A stretch of DNA of 64,000 nucleotides, from contig CAXIPT010000002.1 in assembly GCA_964030475.1 (NCBI GenBank), positions 11,240,359 to 11,304,358 of the forward strand, in the 5' to 3' direction. The stretch comes from Tethya wilhelma. Lineage: Eukaryota; Porifera; Demospongiae; Tethyida; Tethyidae. The notes beneath the pieces were generated by a model. It was not told the DNA's origin. It saw nothing but the letters and a program-made list of their open reading frames with translations, and did no database searches. Both the position numbers and the translations under genes were made by a program. Shown here piece after piece: positions 32,346 to 45,653 of this stretch (positions within the stretch are counted from its first letter, which is position 1; every line of letters starts with the position of its first letter).

Positions 32346-35300
32346 CATAGCACAGAATCTCTGTCCGTCTTCTGAAGGATTGAAAGTAACAGTCTCTTGT
32401 CTTGGAATGAAGTCATCATTACCTGTAAGAAGACCAAGTGTGTTTATAATATTGACAGAGTATACAACATAAAATTGTAGAACTTGAAGCATACTTGTGG
32501 CAGGGTTGGAAGAGGTTGGTTTCTCAACAGCTTCTACCGTCACATCAAATGGTTGTTTGGTGCCAGTACTGCTGTTGAAGCACACTTCTACAGTTGGAGT
32601 TCCTTCATCCACAGTGTATGAAGGCCTTTCGAATTCGACCACAACATCTGCATGTGTTCATTTATAAGGTACTTTTGTTTGCTCAAATTGCACTGGAAGT
32701 GTTTTCTACATACCATCATCATCAATGATAGTGACTGTTGCTTCAGGATTGGATCCTGGTTGAACTCCTGGTGGCAGTACAAAGTCCACATCAAATGGTT
32801 CATCTCCTTCTACCACAGGGTCATCCATTATATCAATCTCAACACACTGACGCTGGCCGTCAGCACTAATGGGGAATGTAACAGTTTGAGTAGAACCAGT
32901 GAAGTCAGCTCCATCTGGAAAAAATATAATATATAAAACGTCAGATTACTCGCATTGTATACTTGGAGTCGAAACTGCCTTACCAGTAGCAAAGTTATTG
33001 TCTGTACTTTGAGAAGCTACTATCTCTATACTGAACTCCTCAGAATTTCCAACGTTAGTTACAACACACACTTCAACTGTGTCTTGAGACTCAGGAACAT
33101 CGTATGTTGGGAATTCAAAACTCACAGTCAATTCTGTTGAAATTCAATAACAGTTATTTATTATATTATGTTTATACACCTTCAAAGAGTTTCTTACGTT
33201 CATCATCTTCAATGATAACACGAGATGTTTCTGGCATTCCAGTGGAGACACCAGGAGGGACAGTTACAAACACATTGTTAAAGTCTTCCTCTCCTTCTTG
33301 TGTCTCATCCTCCAAGATGGGTACATTGTAACACTCTTCTTGGTCAGCTCCAGCAAATGTTAGCTCAGCTGTTGTAGAGCTATAGTCTTCACCAGCTGTG
33401 ACACCAAGATGGACATTAATTTTGTGGCTAGTGAATACTTAATAGTTATTTGAAGTATAATTCTTACCAGTGGCTGAAAGGTCCATTGTTTCAACTTCAA
33501 TAGTGAAGTTTTCTTTGACTGGATTACTGGCCACAACACACACTTCAACATTAGTGTCGTCTTCAGTAACTCTAATCTCAGGATCCCTGAATGAAACACT
33601 CACATCTGTTGGGGTATACAGGTGTATGAATATAGTTATTAGTTGAACTAATTCTACAGGATTTCATATTACAGATCTTATGCCACTTACCATCATCGTC
33701 CAAGATAGTGACCCATGCCTCAGGGAACATTCCAGCTGGGATTCCAGATGGTGCATTGAAAATAATGTTGAACTGTTCATCTCCCTCCAGTGCAATGTTG
33801 TCGTCCAAAATATCAAAACGAACACAAACTCTCTGTCCACTTTCACTAGGGGGAAAGGTGATTGTTTGACTTCCGCTGTTGAAATCAGCACCATCTGGAA
33901 GCAAGCATATATTATAAGGCAATTTCACATAAATTAAGTTCAGTTTAGACACTATACCTTCAGCAATGTTTCCTTCAGACTTTTGAGATGTAACCACTTC
34001 GACTTCAATAGGATCGGGATTGCCACTACTACTTCTTAGACACACTTCAACAGTTTCATTGTTTTCCGGAACAGGGTACATGGGACGCTCAAATGTAATG
34101 GTTTGCACTGCAAACAAGAGGGGGTTACTGCATGGTCACTACACTGATGAATTACAAATTTAATCAAAGAACTTAATTTATCTCAAAGCTTACTGTCATC
34201 GTCTTCAATGATGACTTCAGTGCTCTCCAGTCCTGTGTTAACGTTGGCTGGAATGGAGCCTGGAGGGAAAATGGCTGTGAAGGATTCATCGCCCTCAGCA
34301 ATGTTGTCATCAATGATTGGGACTTCAAAGCAAAGTTCCATCTCTCCATCAGGTACAAAGAGAAGATCAACTAGTGTTTCCTCAAAATCTGCTCCAGCTG
34401 TGGATATAATTATATGACGGTTGTAATGCATTTTTAAGAAGTGTAATTGGTTTAATTATACCAGTAGCAAATGGTCCAGGAACAGCTGAAATGATTTCTC
34501 TAGCCAGTACAGATATTGGTAGTTCTTGAGCTATAGCTGAGTCTATGTTAACACAGACTTCTGCAGTTCCATCTGCTTCTCCAACCATGACTGTTGGATC
34601 ACTGAATCCAACAGTAACCACTGTGTGTGTGTGTGTGTGTGTGTGCGTGTGTGTGTGTGTGGACCATACAATAGTCGATCATGTACTTACTGTCGTCATC
34701 GACAACTGTAACGTTGGCAGCAAGAGGGTCACTTGTTGTAACTTCAGGAGGTGCAGAAAATGTCACTATGAAGTCTCTTTCTGGCTCTAGAGCAATGTTG
34801 TCATCAATGATAGGAATATTAGTGCAAGCTTCACTTTCAGTTGAGAGAATGACCACACTAGCAACTGTAGCAGTGAAATCTTCACCGTCTGGAGGGAGGA
34901 TAGGCACATGATAGATTCACACTAGCCACAACTTGGTAAGGTGCATGGATTGCTTACCCACTGCATCAGCAGGAGAAGCTTCTTGAGCAGTGATGGTAAC
35001 TGGTATATCTTCTGTTGTCTGTCCACTCCTTGTTACACACACCTCGACAGTTCCTTCATTCTCTATCACAGTGTATCTCTCAGAGCTTAGTTGTACTGCA
35101 ACATCTAGATTTTATGTTGGAATGTGTCAGAGGTAAATGCAGACGTATCCAGCAGTAACTATTGTATGTAATAATTATTGTTAATATCAAGAAGTACATG
35201 GCAGAGAAAAAATCAAGTGCATGTTCATGATCAGTTGCATGTTCAGTTGGGATTGAACCTAGGCCTTCTGAATTCTAGTTGTATGCACTTTCCACTAGAC

Positions 35301-38300
35301 TAGTAAAGCTCATGGCCATTGAAGCAGAAAAATTGTACTATTCATTGACACTAGTTGACTTCCAAACCAGATCTCAAGCTAGGTCTATTATGTTAAGTCA
35401 TGACCACCTGTATGAAGCAAATACACAAGTCTTCTGACACGAGAAAGCATGCCAAAGATACTGCTGATTGGATTTGATTGTGTGACCACATGCACATTCT
35501 AACTCATACCATCGTCATCGTTGATATTGATGGTTGCTCTGTCCATTCCAATGTTCACACGGTCTCCAGGGTTAGATAAGGAGGCTGTGAAGTCTTCCAG
35601 TGGCTCTAGTATTTCATCGTCAATGATCGGTACAGAAACTCTGACCTCACCCTGGCCTGGTACAAACATCAATGTCATAGATATGACCGAGGTATAGTCT
35701 CCTGGAGCTGTGCACACATATAGGAGGACAAAATTGTATTTAGAATTCCACAATTAGAAAGAGTACATACTGTTGTATGTTAATGAAATTTCTTTATGTA
35801 GGTCTCTATACCTGAAGCTGATCCATCTTGTGTGCTGATGTCAACAGTGATGGGTCTTTCTGCTGGTACTCGTGAGACAACTACGAGTTCAACAATTCCA
35901 TCACCTTCACTCACTGAGTATATAACTGGGTCAAACTCAACAAGAGCATCTGCAAGATAACAAAATGAGCAGCAAAGTTGATGGATTGAGAATATACTGT
36001 GATGTCATGCTATACAGCTCACCATCATTGTCCAGTATAGTGATCTCTGCCACATCTTCTCCTAGTGTAACCCTATCATTTGGACCAGGGTTAGTCAGAA
36101 CAGCATTGAACGTCTCATCAAACTCAAATATGTCATCGTTGATGATGTCAATTGGGATGGACAGTAATGAGTCATCAGGTTCAAAGGTCAAAGTTTGGTT
36201 AAGTGCAGTGTAGTCTCCAGGAGCTATCAAAGTGTGTGTGTGTGTGTGTGTACATGGACGCATGCACAAAAACAAGTGTGCGACAATGAGCTAGCACATT
36301 AGCAAAACCCTTGTTTTCTCCTCACCAGTAGCAGCTCCATCTTGGGTGCTCAGTTCCACAGTGATAGGTACTTCAGACTCCCCTGTCTTGACCACCATTA
36401 CATTGACAGCACCACCATCTTCAGCTATCCCATAATTTGCTGGATCAAACTCCACAAGGAGAACTGCAAGCATCAAGTGTGACCATTATTAACTTCAGAA
36501 TAATTATGCATCATAAGATAATATTATTTCCCTCACCGTCATTGTCAAGAATTGTGATCTCAGCTCTGTTACCATCTCCAATGATGACTCTCTCACCAGG
36601 GTTGTCTAGGACAACATTGAACACTTCATTGAGCTCATAAATGTCATCATCAATGATGGGTATTTCAATTTGAAGGGAACTCTGATCAGGTGCAAAGGTC
36701 AATGTTTGGATCACCTCAGTGAAATCAGCAGGATCTACAGGAGAAAACATAGAGATGTCATAGTCATTCTTAAAACAGTTCAAAAGTACCTGTGCTACCT
36801 GTGCTTGTAGCTGATCCAGATTCAGTTCTGAATCCAACAGTGACTTCTCTCTCTGCTGGAGTCCTTTTAACTACTGTCACCATGGCAACACCTGCTTCCT
36901 CATTTACCTCATAGGTAGTTGGATCAAATTCCACTAGCACATCTATTGATAAAATGTTATTAGATGTTATAATGTATGCATGCAATGATCATTTAGTGTC
37001 AAGGACCTTACCATCATTATCAGTGATCTCCACTGTGGCAGTTCCAACACCAATTTCTGCATTAGAAGATGGGTTACTGAGAGAGGCACCAAATGTCTCT
37101 GGCAATTCACTAATGGAATCATCATTTGTTGAAACATTAACAGTTTGCTCTGTTGTTCCAGCAGGAAATGTGACAGTAGTAGTGACAGTAGTGTAATCAT
37201 CAGGAGCTGGAAGAGATGGAAGCCAAACGATACCAAAGTCAACTTCACAGTTGATTGAATCATACATGTGCCTTACCTCCAGCAGTCTGGTCTACTGTCT
37301 CTAGATCAACAGTGACATCATTCTGTGAAGGCTCTGACAGTACAAGTCTAAGCATCGCAGTGTCTCCTTCAGTGACAGAGTATGAGGCGGGGTCAAATCC
37401 CACTGTGACGATTTGAGCTGTGAAACAAACATACATGCATCATTAAGCCATGGCGACCTCTTCCGTTCCTTTGCTTTGAATTTGGCTACTTACTATCATC
37501 ATCAAGTATCTCAACTCTTGCTTCAGGTTCAGTGATGGTTACAAAGCTCTCCTGTGCTAGATCACTTAGAGTTAGAAATCCACTGAAAAACTCCAATGGC
37601 TCAAAATCATCATCATTAGTGATGGGCACATTCACAGAAAGAGTGATCACTCCAGGTCCAAAGGTTAATATTTGTGTGGTAGCAGTAAAATCACCTGTTG
37701 TTTGTGCAAGCATGCCATTGTGTTCTTGTGTACACTACTGTGGTAGAGTGGTCTATAGTTCTTACCAGGGGATGTGGCAGAGTCATCTTGAGTGGTAAAT
37801 TCCACAACTATTTCTGTATTCTCAATACTGCCATTGAAAATCTTGACCTCCAAAGTAACAAATCCCGTGCTTTCTGACACAGAGTATGATGTAGGATCAA
37901 ATCCTAGGGTGACCTCTGTAGAGTTCGTATACGTGTATGTGCTTATTCCCACTCACGTTATGCCTTATAATTATTTAGTTAGCTATATATGTATAGTCTT
38001 GAATGAGTACAATCACTACAATGTGTTTTACTCACCGTCATTGTCAAGAATTGTGATCTCAGCTCTGTTGCCATCTCCAATGATGACTCTCTCACCAGGG
38101 TTGTCTAGGACAACATTGAACACTTCATTGAGCTCATAAATGTCATCATCAATGATGGGTATTTCAATTTCAAGGGAACTTTCATCAGGTGCAAAGGTCA
38201 ATGTTTGGATCAGCTCACTGAAATCAGCAGGATCTATAGGAGAAATTTCAAGTAACCACAATAAAATGATTTTTTTATCTCACTGAAGAATTACACTGTG

Positions 38301-41300
38301 TCTATACAAATCTAACCTGTACTTGTAGCTGATCCAGATTCAGTTCTGAATCCAACAGTGACTTCTCTCTCTGCTGGAGTCCTTTTAACTACTGTCACTA
38401 TGGCAACACCTGCTTCCTCATTTACCTCATAGGTAGTTGGATCAAATTCCACTAGCACATCTAGTGAAAAAATGTTACTTGACATTAATATAATATGTAT
38501 GCATACAACAATCTTTTAGTGTCAAGGATCTTACCATCATTATCAGTGATCTCCACTGTGGCTGTACCAACACTTATTTCTGCATTAGAAGATGGGTTAC
38601 TGAGAGAGGCACCAAATGTCTCAAGCAATTCACTAATGGAATCATCATTTGTTGGAACATTAACAGTTTGTTCTGTTGTTCCAGCAGGAAATGTGACAGT
38701 AGTAGTGACAGTAGTGTAATCACCAGGAGCTGGAAGAGATTGGAAGGGAAATGATACCATGGAAAGTCAACTACATAGTTGATTGAATAATACATGTGCC
38801 TTACCATTAGCTGACTGGTCTACTGTCTCTAGATCAACAGTGACATCATTCTGTGAAGGCTCTGACAGTACAAGTCTAAGCATTGCAGTGTCTCCTTCAG
38901 TGACAGAGTATGAGGCGGGGTCAAATCCCACTGTGACAATTTGAGCTGTGAAACAAACATACATGCATCAGTAAGCCATGGCGACCTATTCTTCCTTTGC
39001 TTTGAATTTAACAACTTACTATCGTCATTGACTATTTCAACTCTTGCTTCAGGTTCTGTGATGGTTACAAAGCTACCCTGTGCTGGGTCACTTAAAGATA
39101 GAACTCCGTTGAAAAACTCCAATGGCTCAAAATCACTATCATCAGTGATGGGCACATCCACAGAAAGAGTGGTCACTCCAGGTCCAAAGGTCAATATTTG
39201 TGTGGTAGCAGTAAAATCACCTGTTGTTTGTGCAAGCATGCCATTGTGTTCTTGTGTACACTACTGTGGTAGAGTGGTCTATAGTTCTTACCAGGGGACA
39301 TAGCAGAGCCATCTTGAGTGGTAAATTCAACAACTATTTCTGTATTCGAATTCTCGATACTACCATTGAAAATCCTGACCTCCAAAGTAACAAATTCGGT
39401 ACTTTCTGACACAGAGTATGATGTAGGATCAAATCCTAGGGTAACCTCTGTAGAAATTGTATATGTGTATGTGCTTAATCTACTCAAGTAATGCCTTATA
39501 ATTATGTAGTTAGCTATAGTCTTCAATGTGTACAATGTGTTTTACTCACCGTCATTGTCAAGAATTGTGATCTCAGCTCTATTGTCATTTCCAATGATGA
39601 CTCTCTCACCAGGGTTGTCTAGGACAACATTGAACACTTCATTGAGCTCATAAATGTCATCATCAATGATGGGTATTTCAATTTCAAGGGAACTCTGATC
39701 AGGTGCAAAGGTCAATGTTTGTATTAGCTCACTGAAATCAGCAGGATCTACGGGAGAAATTTAGCCACAATAAAATGATCTTTATCTCACTGAAAATTAC
39801 ACTGTGTCTATGCAAATCTAACCCATACTTGTAGCTGATCCAGATTCAGTTCTGAATCCAACAGTGACTTCTCTCTCTGCTGGAGTCCTTTTAACTACTG
39901 TCACCGTGGCAACACCTACTTCCTCATTTACCTCATAGGTAGCTGGATCAAATTCCACTAGCACATCTATTGATAAAATGTTATTAGACGTTATAATGTA
40001 TGCATACAACAATCTTTTAGTGTCAAGGACCTTACCATCATTATCAATGATCTCCACTGTGGCAGTAACAACACTTATTTCTGCATTAGAAGATGGGTTA
40101 CTGAGAGAGGCACCAAATGTCTCAAGCAATTCACTAATGGAATCATCATTTGTTGGAACATTAACAGTTTGTTCTGTTGTTCCAGCAGGAAATGTGACAG
40201 TAGTAGTGACAGTAGTGTAATCACCAGGAGCTGGAAGAGATTGGAAGGGAAATGATACCATGGAAAGTCAACTACATAGTTGACATGTGCCTTACTATTA
40301 GCTGACTGGTCTACTGTCTCTAGATCAACAGTGACATCATTCTGTGAAGGCTCTGACAGTACAAGTCTAAGTATTGCAGTGTCTCCTTCACTGACAGAGT
40401 ATGAGGCGGGGTCAAATCCCACTGTGACAATTTGAGCTGTGAAACAAACAATGCATGAATATTAAAGCCATAGTGGTATTTTTTGGCTTTGGATTTACTC
40501 ACGATCATCATCAACTATCTCAACTCTTGCTACAGGTTCTGTGATGGTTACAAAGCTGGCCTGTGCTGGATCTCCAAGAGATAGACTTCCATTGAAAAAC
40601 TCCAATGGCTCAAAAACAGTATCATCAGTGATGGGCACATTCACAGAAAGAGTGGTTATTCCAGATTCAAAGGTTATGGTTTGTGTGGTAGCAGTAAAAT
40701 CACCTAGTGTGTTTGTGTGCATACATACCATTGTGTTCTTGTGTACATTACTGTGGTACAGTGGTCTAGAGTATCATTCTTACCAGGGGATATAGCAGTG
40801 CCATCTTGAGTGGTAAATACCACAGGTATTTCTGTAACTACTTCACCACTGATAATCTTGACCTCCAAAGTAGCCACTCCCACGGTTTCTAACACAGAGT
40901 ATGATGTAGGATCGAATCCTAGGGTGATGACTCCTGTATAATCATAATTGTGTTAGAGAGAGTAAGCGAGTTGGTGTGAGTAAGATTTCGATTCGTACAC
41001 TAACCTGGCAACCCATCATCATCGATGATGTTCACCATAGCATTTGGTTCAGTGATAGCTAAATCTGCTACATTGATATTTGGATCCACTATGAGTCGAC
41101 CAAAGAAATTCTCAGTGCTCTCGGCTAAACTGTCACTATTAATGGGAACTCGAATAGTGGTTGTTAAGGGGTCATCATCATTTGGAAACGTCACAGGAAT
41201 AGCATTGGACTGGGGGGTGGCTGTGTAGTCACTATTTGCTGTGTGTGCATGTATGAGTATAATACTCTGTATACATAGCATAACTTGAACAATGTGACAT

Positions 41301-41742
41301 TGTATCAAGACTATAATGATGCCAGATGTTATATACCAAGCATTAAGTTTGTATAATACATGCATGCATTGTGTTACCTCCACTGCTCACTGCTGAGCCA
41401 TCCTCAGTGTAGAACAGAACACCTCCATTTTGTAGAGGTCCAAAGTTGGTGGTTCTGATGACCAAGTCAACAAATCCTTGTCCTTCTTCCACTTCATACT
41501 CGACTGGATCAAAACCAACTTGAGGAGCTGTGTATTAATAAATCAATGAACCAAAATCATGATAGGCTGTAATAGTAGAGACTTAATTCAGTTAGGGGGG
41601 AATAATAATTGTCATCTGAAGTAAACATACGTGTTTCATCATCAATAATGGTGACAGTCCCATACTCGTTCAAAACAAGTGCATTTCTTCTAACTTCCAC
41701 AAGATACACTTGAAATGTCTCAGGTGGTTCAGGATCATCATC
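32222..41742 (-). CDS. AF-type Calx-beta array B/C (central part of a large AF gene)
   Basis: Exons in coding order: 41631-41742 (partial), 41378-41527, 41005-41238, 40784-40933, 40503-40703, 40296-40436, 40036-40230, 39829-39966, 39550-39747, 39292-39447, 39020-39220, 38805-38945, 38535-38729, 38317-38460, 38036-38233, 37766-37915, 37494-37694, 37277-37417, 37012-37206, 36799-36942, 36537-36734, 36326-36463, 36023-36223, 35812-35949, 35510-35707, 34958-35104, 34691-34888, 34462-34620, 34194-34397, 33958-34107, 33691-33894, 33468-33605, 33198-33395, 32984-33133, 32714-32914, 32495-32647, 32222-32422. All splice in phase 1 and give about 18 Calx-beta domains (F-P-Y-V-E/D start, DDDG end). The array has no start or stop of its own. 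Its right end is duplicated exactly in the gene head at 48290-52244, which I take as its true 5' end; its left end resembles 20405-21105. Confidence 0.82.
34621..34661. repeat. (TG)n tract forming a 3' splice site
   Basis: On the transcribed strand this is a (CA)n tract that ends CACACAG directly at the acceptor of the Calx-beta exon 34462-34620. Similar CA-rich tracts border acceptors at 22726, 32075, 36224, 57779 and 59463. Confidence 0.85.
35203..35455 (-). mobile_element. tRNA-like SINE copy 2
   Basis: Read on the minus strand: GGCATGCTTTCTCGTGTCAG, then GAGATCTGGTTTGGAAGTC, A-box-like TAGTCTAGTGGAAAG, B-box-like GGTTCAATCCC, ending in a T run. It lies in the 405-bp intron between Calx-beta exons 34958-35104 and 35510-35707, in the same orientation as the gene. 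Confidence 0.7.
36537..40703. repeat. About 1.5-kb tandem repeat of six Calx-beta half-exons
   Basis: A six-exon unit (second halves ADF-E-IQ, AP-DYTTV and GDFTATTQ with their first halves) recurs with starts near 36537, 38036 and 39550, periods of about 1,499 and 1,514 bp. Introns as well as exons are similar, so whole genomic blocks of three domains were duplicated. Gene D has one such block (58103-59462). Confidence 0.8.
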
Positions 41743-41743
41743 N
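41743..41743. other. Single-N contig join (left edge of the inserted contig)
   Basis: The join interrupts a Calx-beta exon in the middle of an ATCATCATC run. The complete exon occurs at 49418-49654, which continues past this point. Confidence 0.9.
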
Positions 41744-41856
41744 AATATTATAGGAAAAAATACTCATTTACTCATAATAATGCGTGCAGGCAGCTTAATA
41801 GAATCGTCGTTCAGTCAAGCTATGCACAAAATATGTATGTCCACATGGTGACTTAC

Positions 41857-41953
41857 TGACTAAGTTTCGCGGATCATTTCCTGCGGCGTCCACCCTGCTT
41901 GTAAGGACAGCAACTGCAAGTAAAAAGTAAAACTGCTGAAACTGTTTGCTCAT
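41857..41953 (-). CDS. Signal-peptide exon of an AF-type gene (Q), rest not adjacent
   Basis: It encodes MSKQFQQFYFLLAVAVLTS, then RVDAAGNDPRNLV, ending at a GTAAGT donor in phase 1. It closely matches the first exon of gene D (MAKQFQQLCFLLAVALL). The IgGFc-like exon that should follow is absent: within 120 bp the contig ends at 41743. The true continuation lies elsewhere in the genome. Confidence 0.78.
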
Positions 41954-42040
41954 CTTGAATCACACGCTGCTAGCTATGATGTATTATAGTCAGCAAGCGT
42001 GCACTGTAAGACAGCTACCGAAGGGAGCGGAATAAAGCGC

Positions 42041-42048
42041 TTTTATAC
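42041..42048 (-). promoter_or_regulatory. TATA box of gene Q
   Basis: Minus strand GTATAAAAGCGC, 88 bp upstream of the ATG at 41953. It is followed by TTCCGCTCCCTT, as in the promoter of AF gene 1, and preceded by the shared AACGCCCACTCACG. Confidence 0.65.
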
Positions 42049-43822
42049 TGCGCAGCATTGGGTAACGCCCACTCACGCATGCGCAATTGTCAAGATTGCC
42101 TATGTGCGAGCAGCGTGTATCTGCATGATATTGCGAGAAAGGACGTCGTGAGGTCGGATTCTATTTCTGTGTTGTCTACATTCAGTGTATCAGCTTCTAT
42201 GTCGAGCACTTGAAGTTATGAACCTATGATTAATCTTACTTTGGTAGGTATGCATAGTACTATAGACAGTAACAAGTAAACAGCTGATAACATCTTCAAA
42301 GGTTAATTTCTTATTGTCACTCTTGCACGCTCAACAAAAGAATGCTAAATTAGTCTAGCATAATGCCTTCACCATCTGCCTCTGTGGATACAGCAGCCAA
42401 CCACAAATCTTAATTATGACCCTCAGCCAGACTCACCTTATCAGCTGCAGTTAGTATATGGACCAAAAATATGGCGTGATGATTCTGAAAACTGGTCAAT
42501 CTGTGTTAGGAATTTAATGACATTGTACAGTTTGTGAACAATCAGTGTAGTCTAAGTCTCAAAGTCTTTAATTCCCCTACCGTTTTCCATGTTGCACTTC
42601 TTGGTGGTGTGTTTCACGAAATAATAATACACCAGCTGATGACTCCGTTTAGTGGCATTATACCCCATGCACAAAGACAATTTCATGCATAAAATTGAGT
42701 CTACTGTCATACATCTGCACCATGACTACTCATTCCACTAGTGTATGAAATACTAAAGGACTAAAAACACTGAAAGTAGACAGTGCACATAATATCATAA
42801 TACTGGCTTCGGCAAACAAATCATTAGTACAATGCTTGCACGAATTGTTGATTGTAGTCAGGACCTGAGTACATATATACCTGCTATCTGCTTTACATTA
42901 ATTAATGAGGTGTAGGTAAGAGAATTCGAACTGCTGTACATACAGTATGCAGACAGGCAGGTGATTTTGAAATGCTACAATGTCATATAAGATTATTTTG
43001 TGTTGTCAATGGCAACCTGCAAATGAAAGCTGTCAAGTTAGAGGTTCAAAGGGTGAGAGGAGTGAAGTATGTCCTGTACAAACATCAAAAACACACCAAA
43101 GTAACCTCACTGTGACGGTGGTTCCATCTCCATGGATGGATTGACACACCCAGATGTTGGCCAGCATTCCTTTGGGTTTGTCCCCATTGTCAGTGTACAT
43201 ACCTCAGCACAAGCCCAGCAACAAAACTCTAGACATTATGTTATTGCTATACACTTAAGCATACTTTGCCGGTTGTTTCAACAGTGCATTGTGAGTCACT
43301 CAGATACGTCCTCAGTGTGTGGGTGGCTTTACACAAGTTGCTGTTTATATTTGTCCCTTTGTCGATACCAGCTTCTTTTTAGGTTTTGTTATTGTTGTTA
43401 TTATTGTTTGTTTTTTTAATGTGTGAACATATCTGTAGATGAACAACCATTACTAAAAGATTAACAGCATGCTAAAGCGTCCAAACCAACATGAATACAA
43501 TGTCATGCATCCATGGATTTCAAATTAATGTTGTACAATTCTTTTCATATTAACAGCATGCTAAAACATGTACTGAAAAGAACATGAATACGATGTCATA
43601 ATGTAATGTTAAAGTCTTAAGATTAATGTTATACCGGTCTGTATTTTTGAAGGAGTAACTGGAACAAAGGTTTTGCCATAATAAGTTTGTTACCTCTCCT
43701 CATTCCTGTGCAGTGTTGAAGTATAGCTGATGTGTGAAGTATAGGAAGGACTCTATAGGCAACACTGCACTTTTGACACTCTTGATGTGGTTAGCACTGC
43801 CAATAGGTTAACCAGCTTTGTA

Positions 43823-43875
<53 letters not shown>

Positions 43876-44107
43876 TGCACACAGAAGAGATGCAGACAAA
43901 CACAAAGCTAAAATCTCTCAAAATACTACTATAATTTTGTTTTTGTTTTCTAATCGATGCATACTCTCTTTGATGTCAAATATTGGCTAAACATACTTAA
44001 TAGAGTTCTTCCACAATGTCTGGAGACCAATACAAACAACCATGTCTGAAGGAGCATAGACTGCCATAAAGCAAGTGATTTGACTGATACACCACACACA
44101 AAGAACA

Positions 44108-44485
44108 TCACAAGACAATGTCCTTGTAAACAGTGGGTAGATTGAACAGCTGGGGGCATTGTACAACCTCATACTCTAATGAGAATGGAGGTGTAAATAG
44201 ATATGAAAAGATTTGTAAATAGAGTCCAGATGCATGGTCCACTTTATCAATCACCACCTGCCCATTCTCACCAATTGCCAAGTCTAAAGTTGTCCAACAC
44301 ATTGTTAGCACTAGTTAGGGAGGAAGTGACTGACAAACATGACAATGAATTAGAGAACAGTGGCTATATTTCTGAGTGGGTTTTGGAGAGGTACTAATGC
44401 ACATTCCAGCATGAGGAGGGTTGTAAGGGACTGTGTAGAACAACACAAACTGCATGTAAAATCACACCACAGTGCACCTTCTTAG

Positions 44486-44526
<41 letters not shown>

Positions 44527-45005
44527 CTGCAGGAGGCAATTTGTACCAGAAACGTTAACATTCCACAACACATAGCAACTAGCCACACACACACACTAAC
44601 ACACAGAAAACAATAACAAAACAGTACATGAAAGACATGCACAAACACACCACACACCACCACCATATGCAAGAGCCAGGTCTAACTACCACCAATGACA
44701 GTAACATTCATATTTGTCCCCTCTGGCTCAGAGCAATGGTTAATGTCCTCCACAAAAATTTTCAGGAACAGCTGCAGACCGCATGCATTAAGTAGTTCAT
44801 AATAGTTTTCCTTAAAAGTTGTAGTGACAAAATGGATTACTTTACAGGCTTTATTATTAAGACTTATGCTAGCCACAATTATCTGTCTCACTTTGGTGAC
44901 CGGTTTTCCTGTGTGACCAATTGTTATTGTCAAGGAAGCATGTATTGAGCATTGGCATACATGATGGTTGCCATGAATTAAGGAACATTGCAGAAATAGT
45001 TTCAC
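44108..45005 (-). CDS. Unrecognised two-exon candidate gene or gene fragment
   Basis: Exon 44690 to about 45005 reads HVCQCSIHASLTITIGHTG, then KVIHFVTTTFKENYYELL and EDINHCSEPEGTNMNVTVIG. It ends at a GTAGTT donor in phase 1. After a CCCTAACTAG acceptor, exon 44108-44308 reads TMCWTTLDLAIGENGQVV, then DHASGLYLQIFSYLF, and stops with TGA. The composition looks protein-like and the phases agree. I cannot name a family and the 5' end is unclear; it could be chance. Confidence 0.3.
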
Positions 45006-45469
45006 TTCGAATACCTAAGCTCTTTAGAAACAAAGGGGAACTACTGATTTTGTTAGGGCCTGAGTTAGTGGATCATAATCACTTGTGAGCCTGAGAAAGG
45101 TCTTGGTCTTGTAGATAATGTGCTCAAACAAGGCCTGGTATTTCATTACATTTCGTAGCTTAATCTTGAGAAATATGAATTTTAAGATATATGGGGTGAC
45201 CTCTCAGTTCGCCATAATTCTACATTGCAAAGGCCAGTGTAATATATGTAGCTAAGTTAATGCATTTTTTGTAATGTGATATGGTTACTGTCTGCAGTCA
45301 CTTCACAGTCTCAGGACCAGACTTAATTTGGTGGGAACTGGACACACATACACACACACCATCACACTGAGCTGACAATATGCAACAATAGAGCTACCTT
45401 TGAAAACACAATTACTGCTTCCTGGGTTGCCTGAATTAAATATCAAGAATCATGGAGCTTTGCATGTCT

Positions 45470-45653
45470 ACAACTGCATCTGTTTTGGAAGTCAACTAGT
45501 GTCGATGAATAATAGTGTGTATTTTACTACTATTCTCTGCTCCATTGCACTTGAGTTCTGTAGTAGCTCAGTACATGGTAAGAGTATTTGACTAGAATCA
45601 TGCAGTGAGTCAAAAGAGCTAGGGTTCGAATCCATCCTAGTCAAGGATTTTTT
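45470..45653 (+). mobile_element. tRNA-like SINE copy 3
   Basis: TTTTGGAAGTCAACTAGTGTC is followed by GTAGTAGCTCAGTACATGG and the B-box-like GGGTTCGAATCC, ending in a T run. The A box is interrupted by a small insertion. It is intergenic. Confidence 0.6.

Noticed and set aside
36537..40703. Regularly spaced repeats that might suggest a CRISPR-like array
   Set aside because: The units are 1.5 kb, contain spliced exons and encode Calx-beta domains; the genome is eukaryotic.
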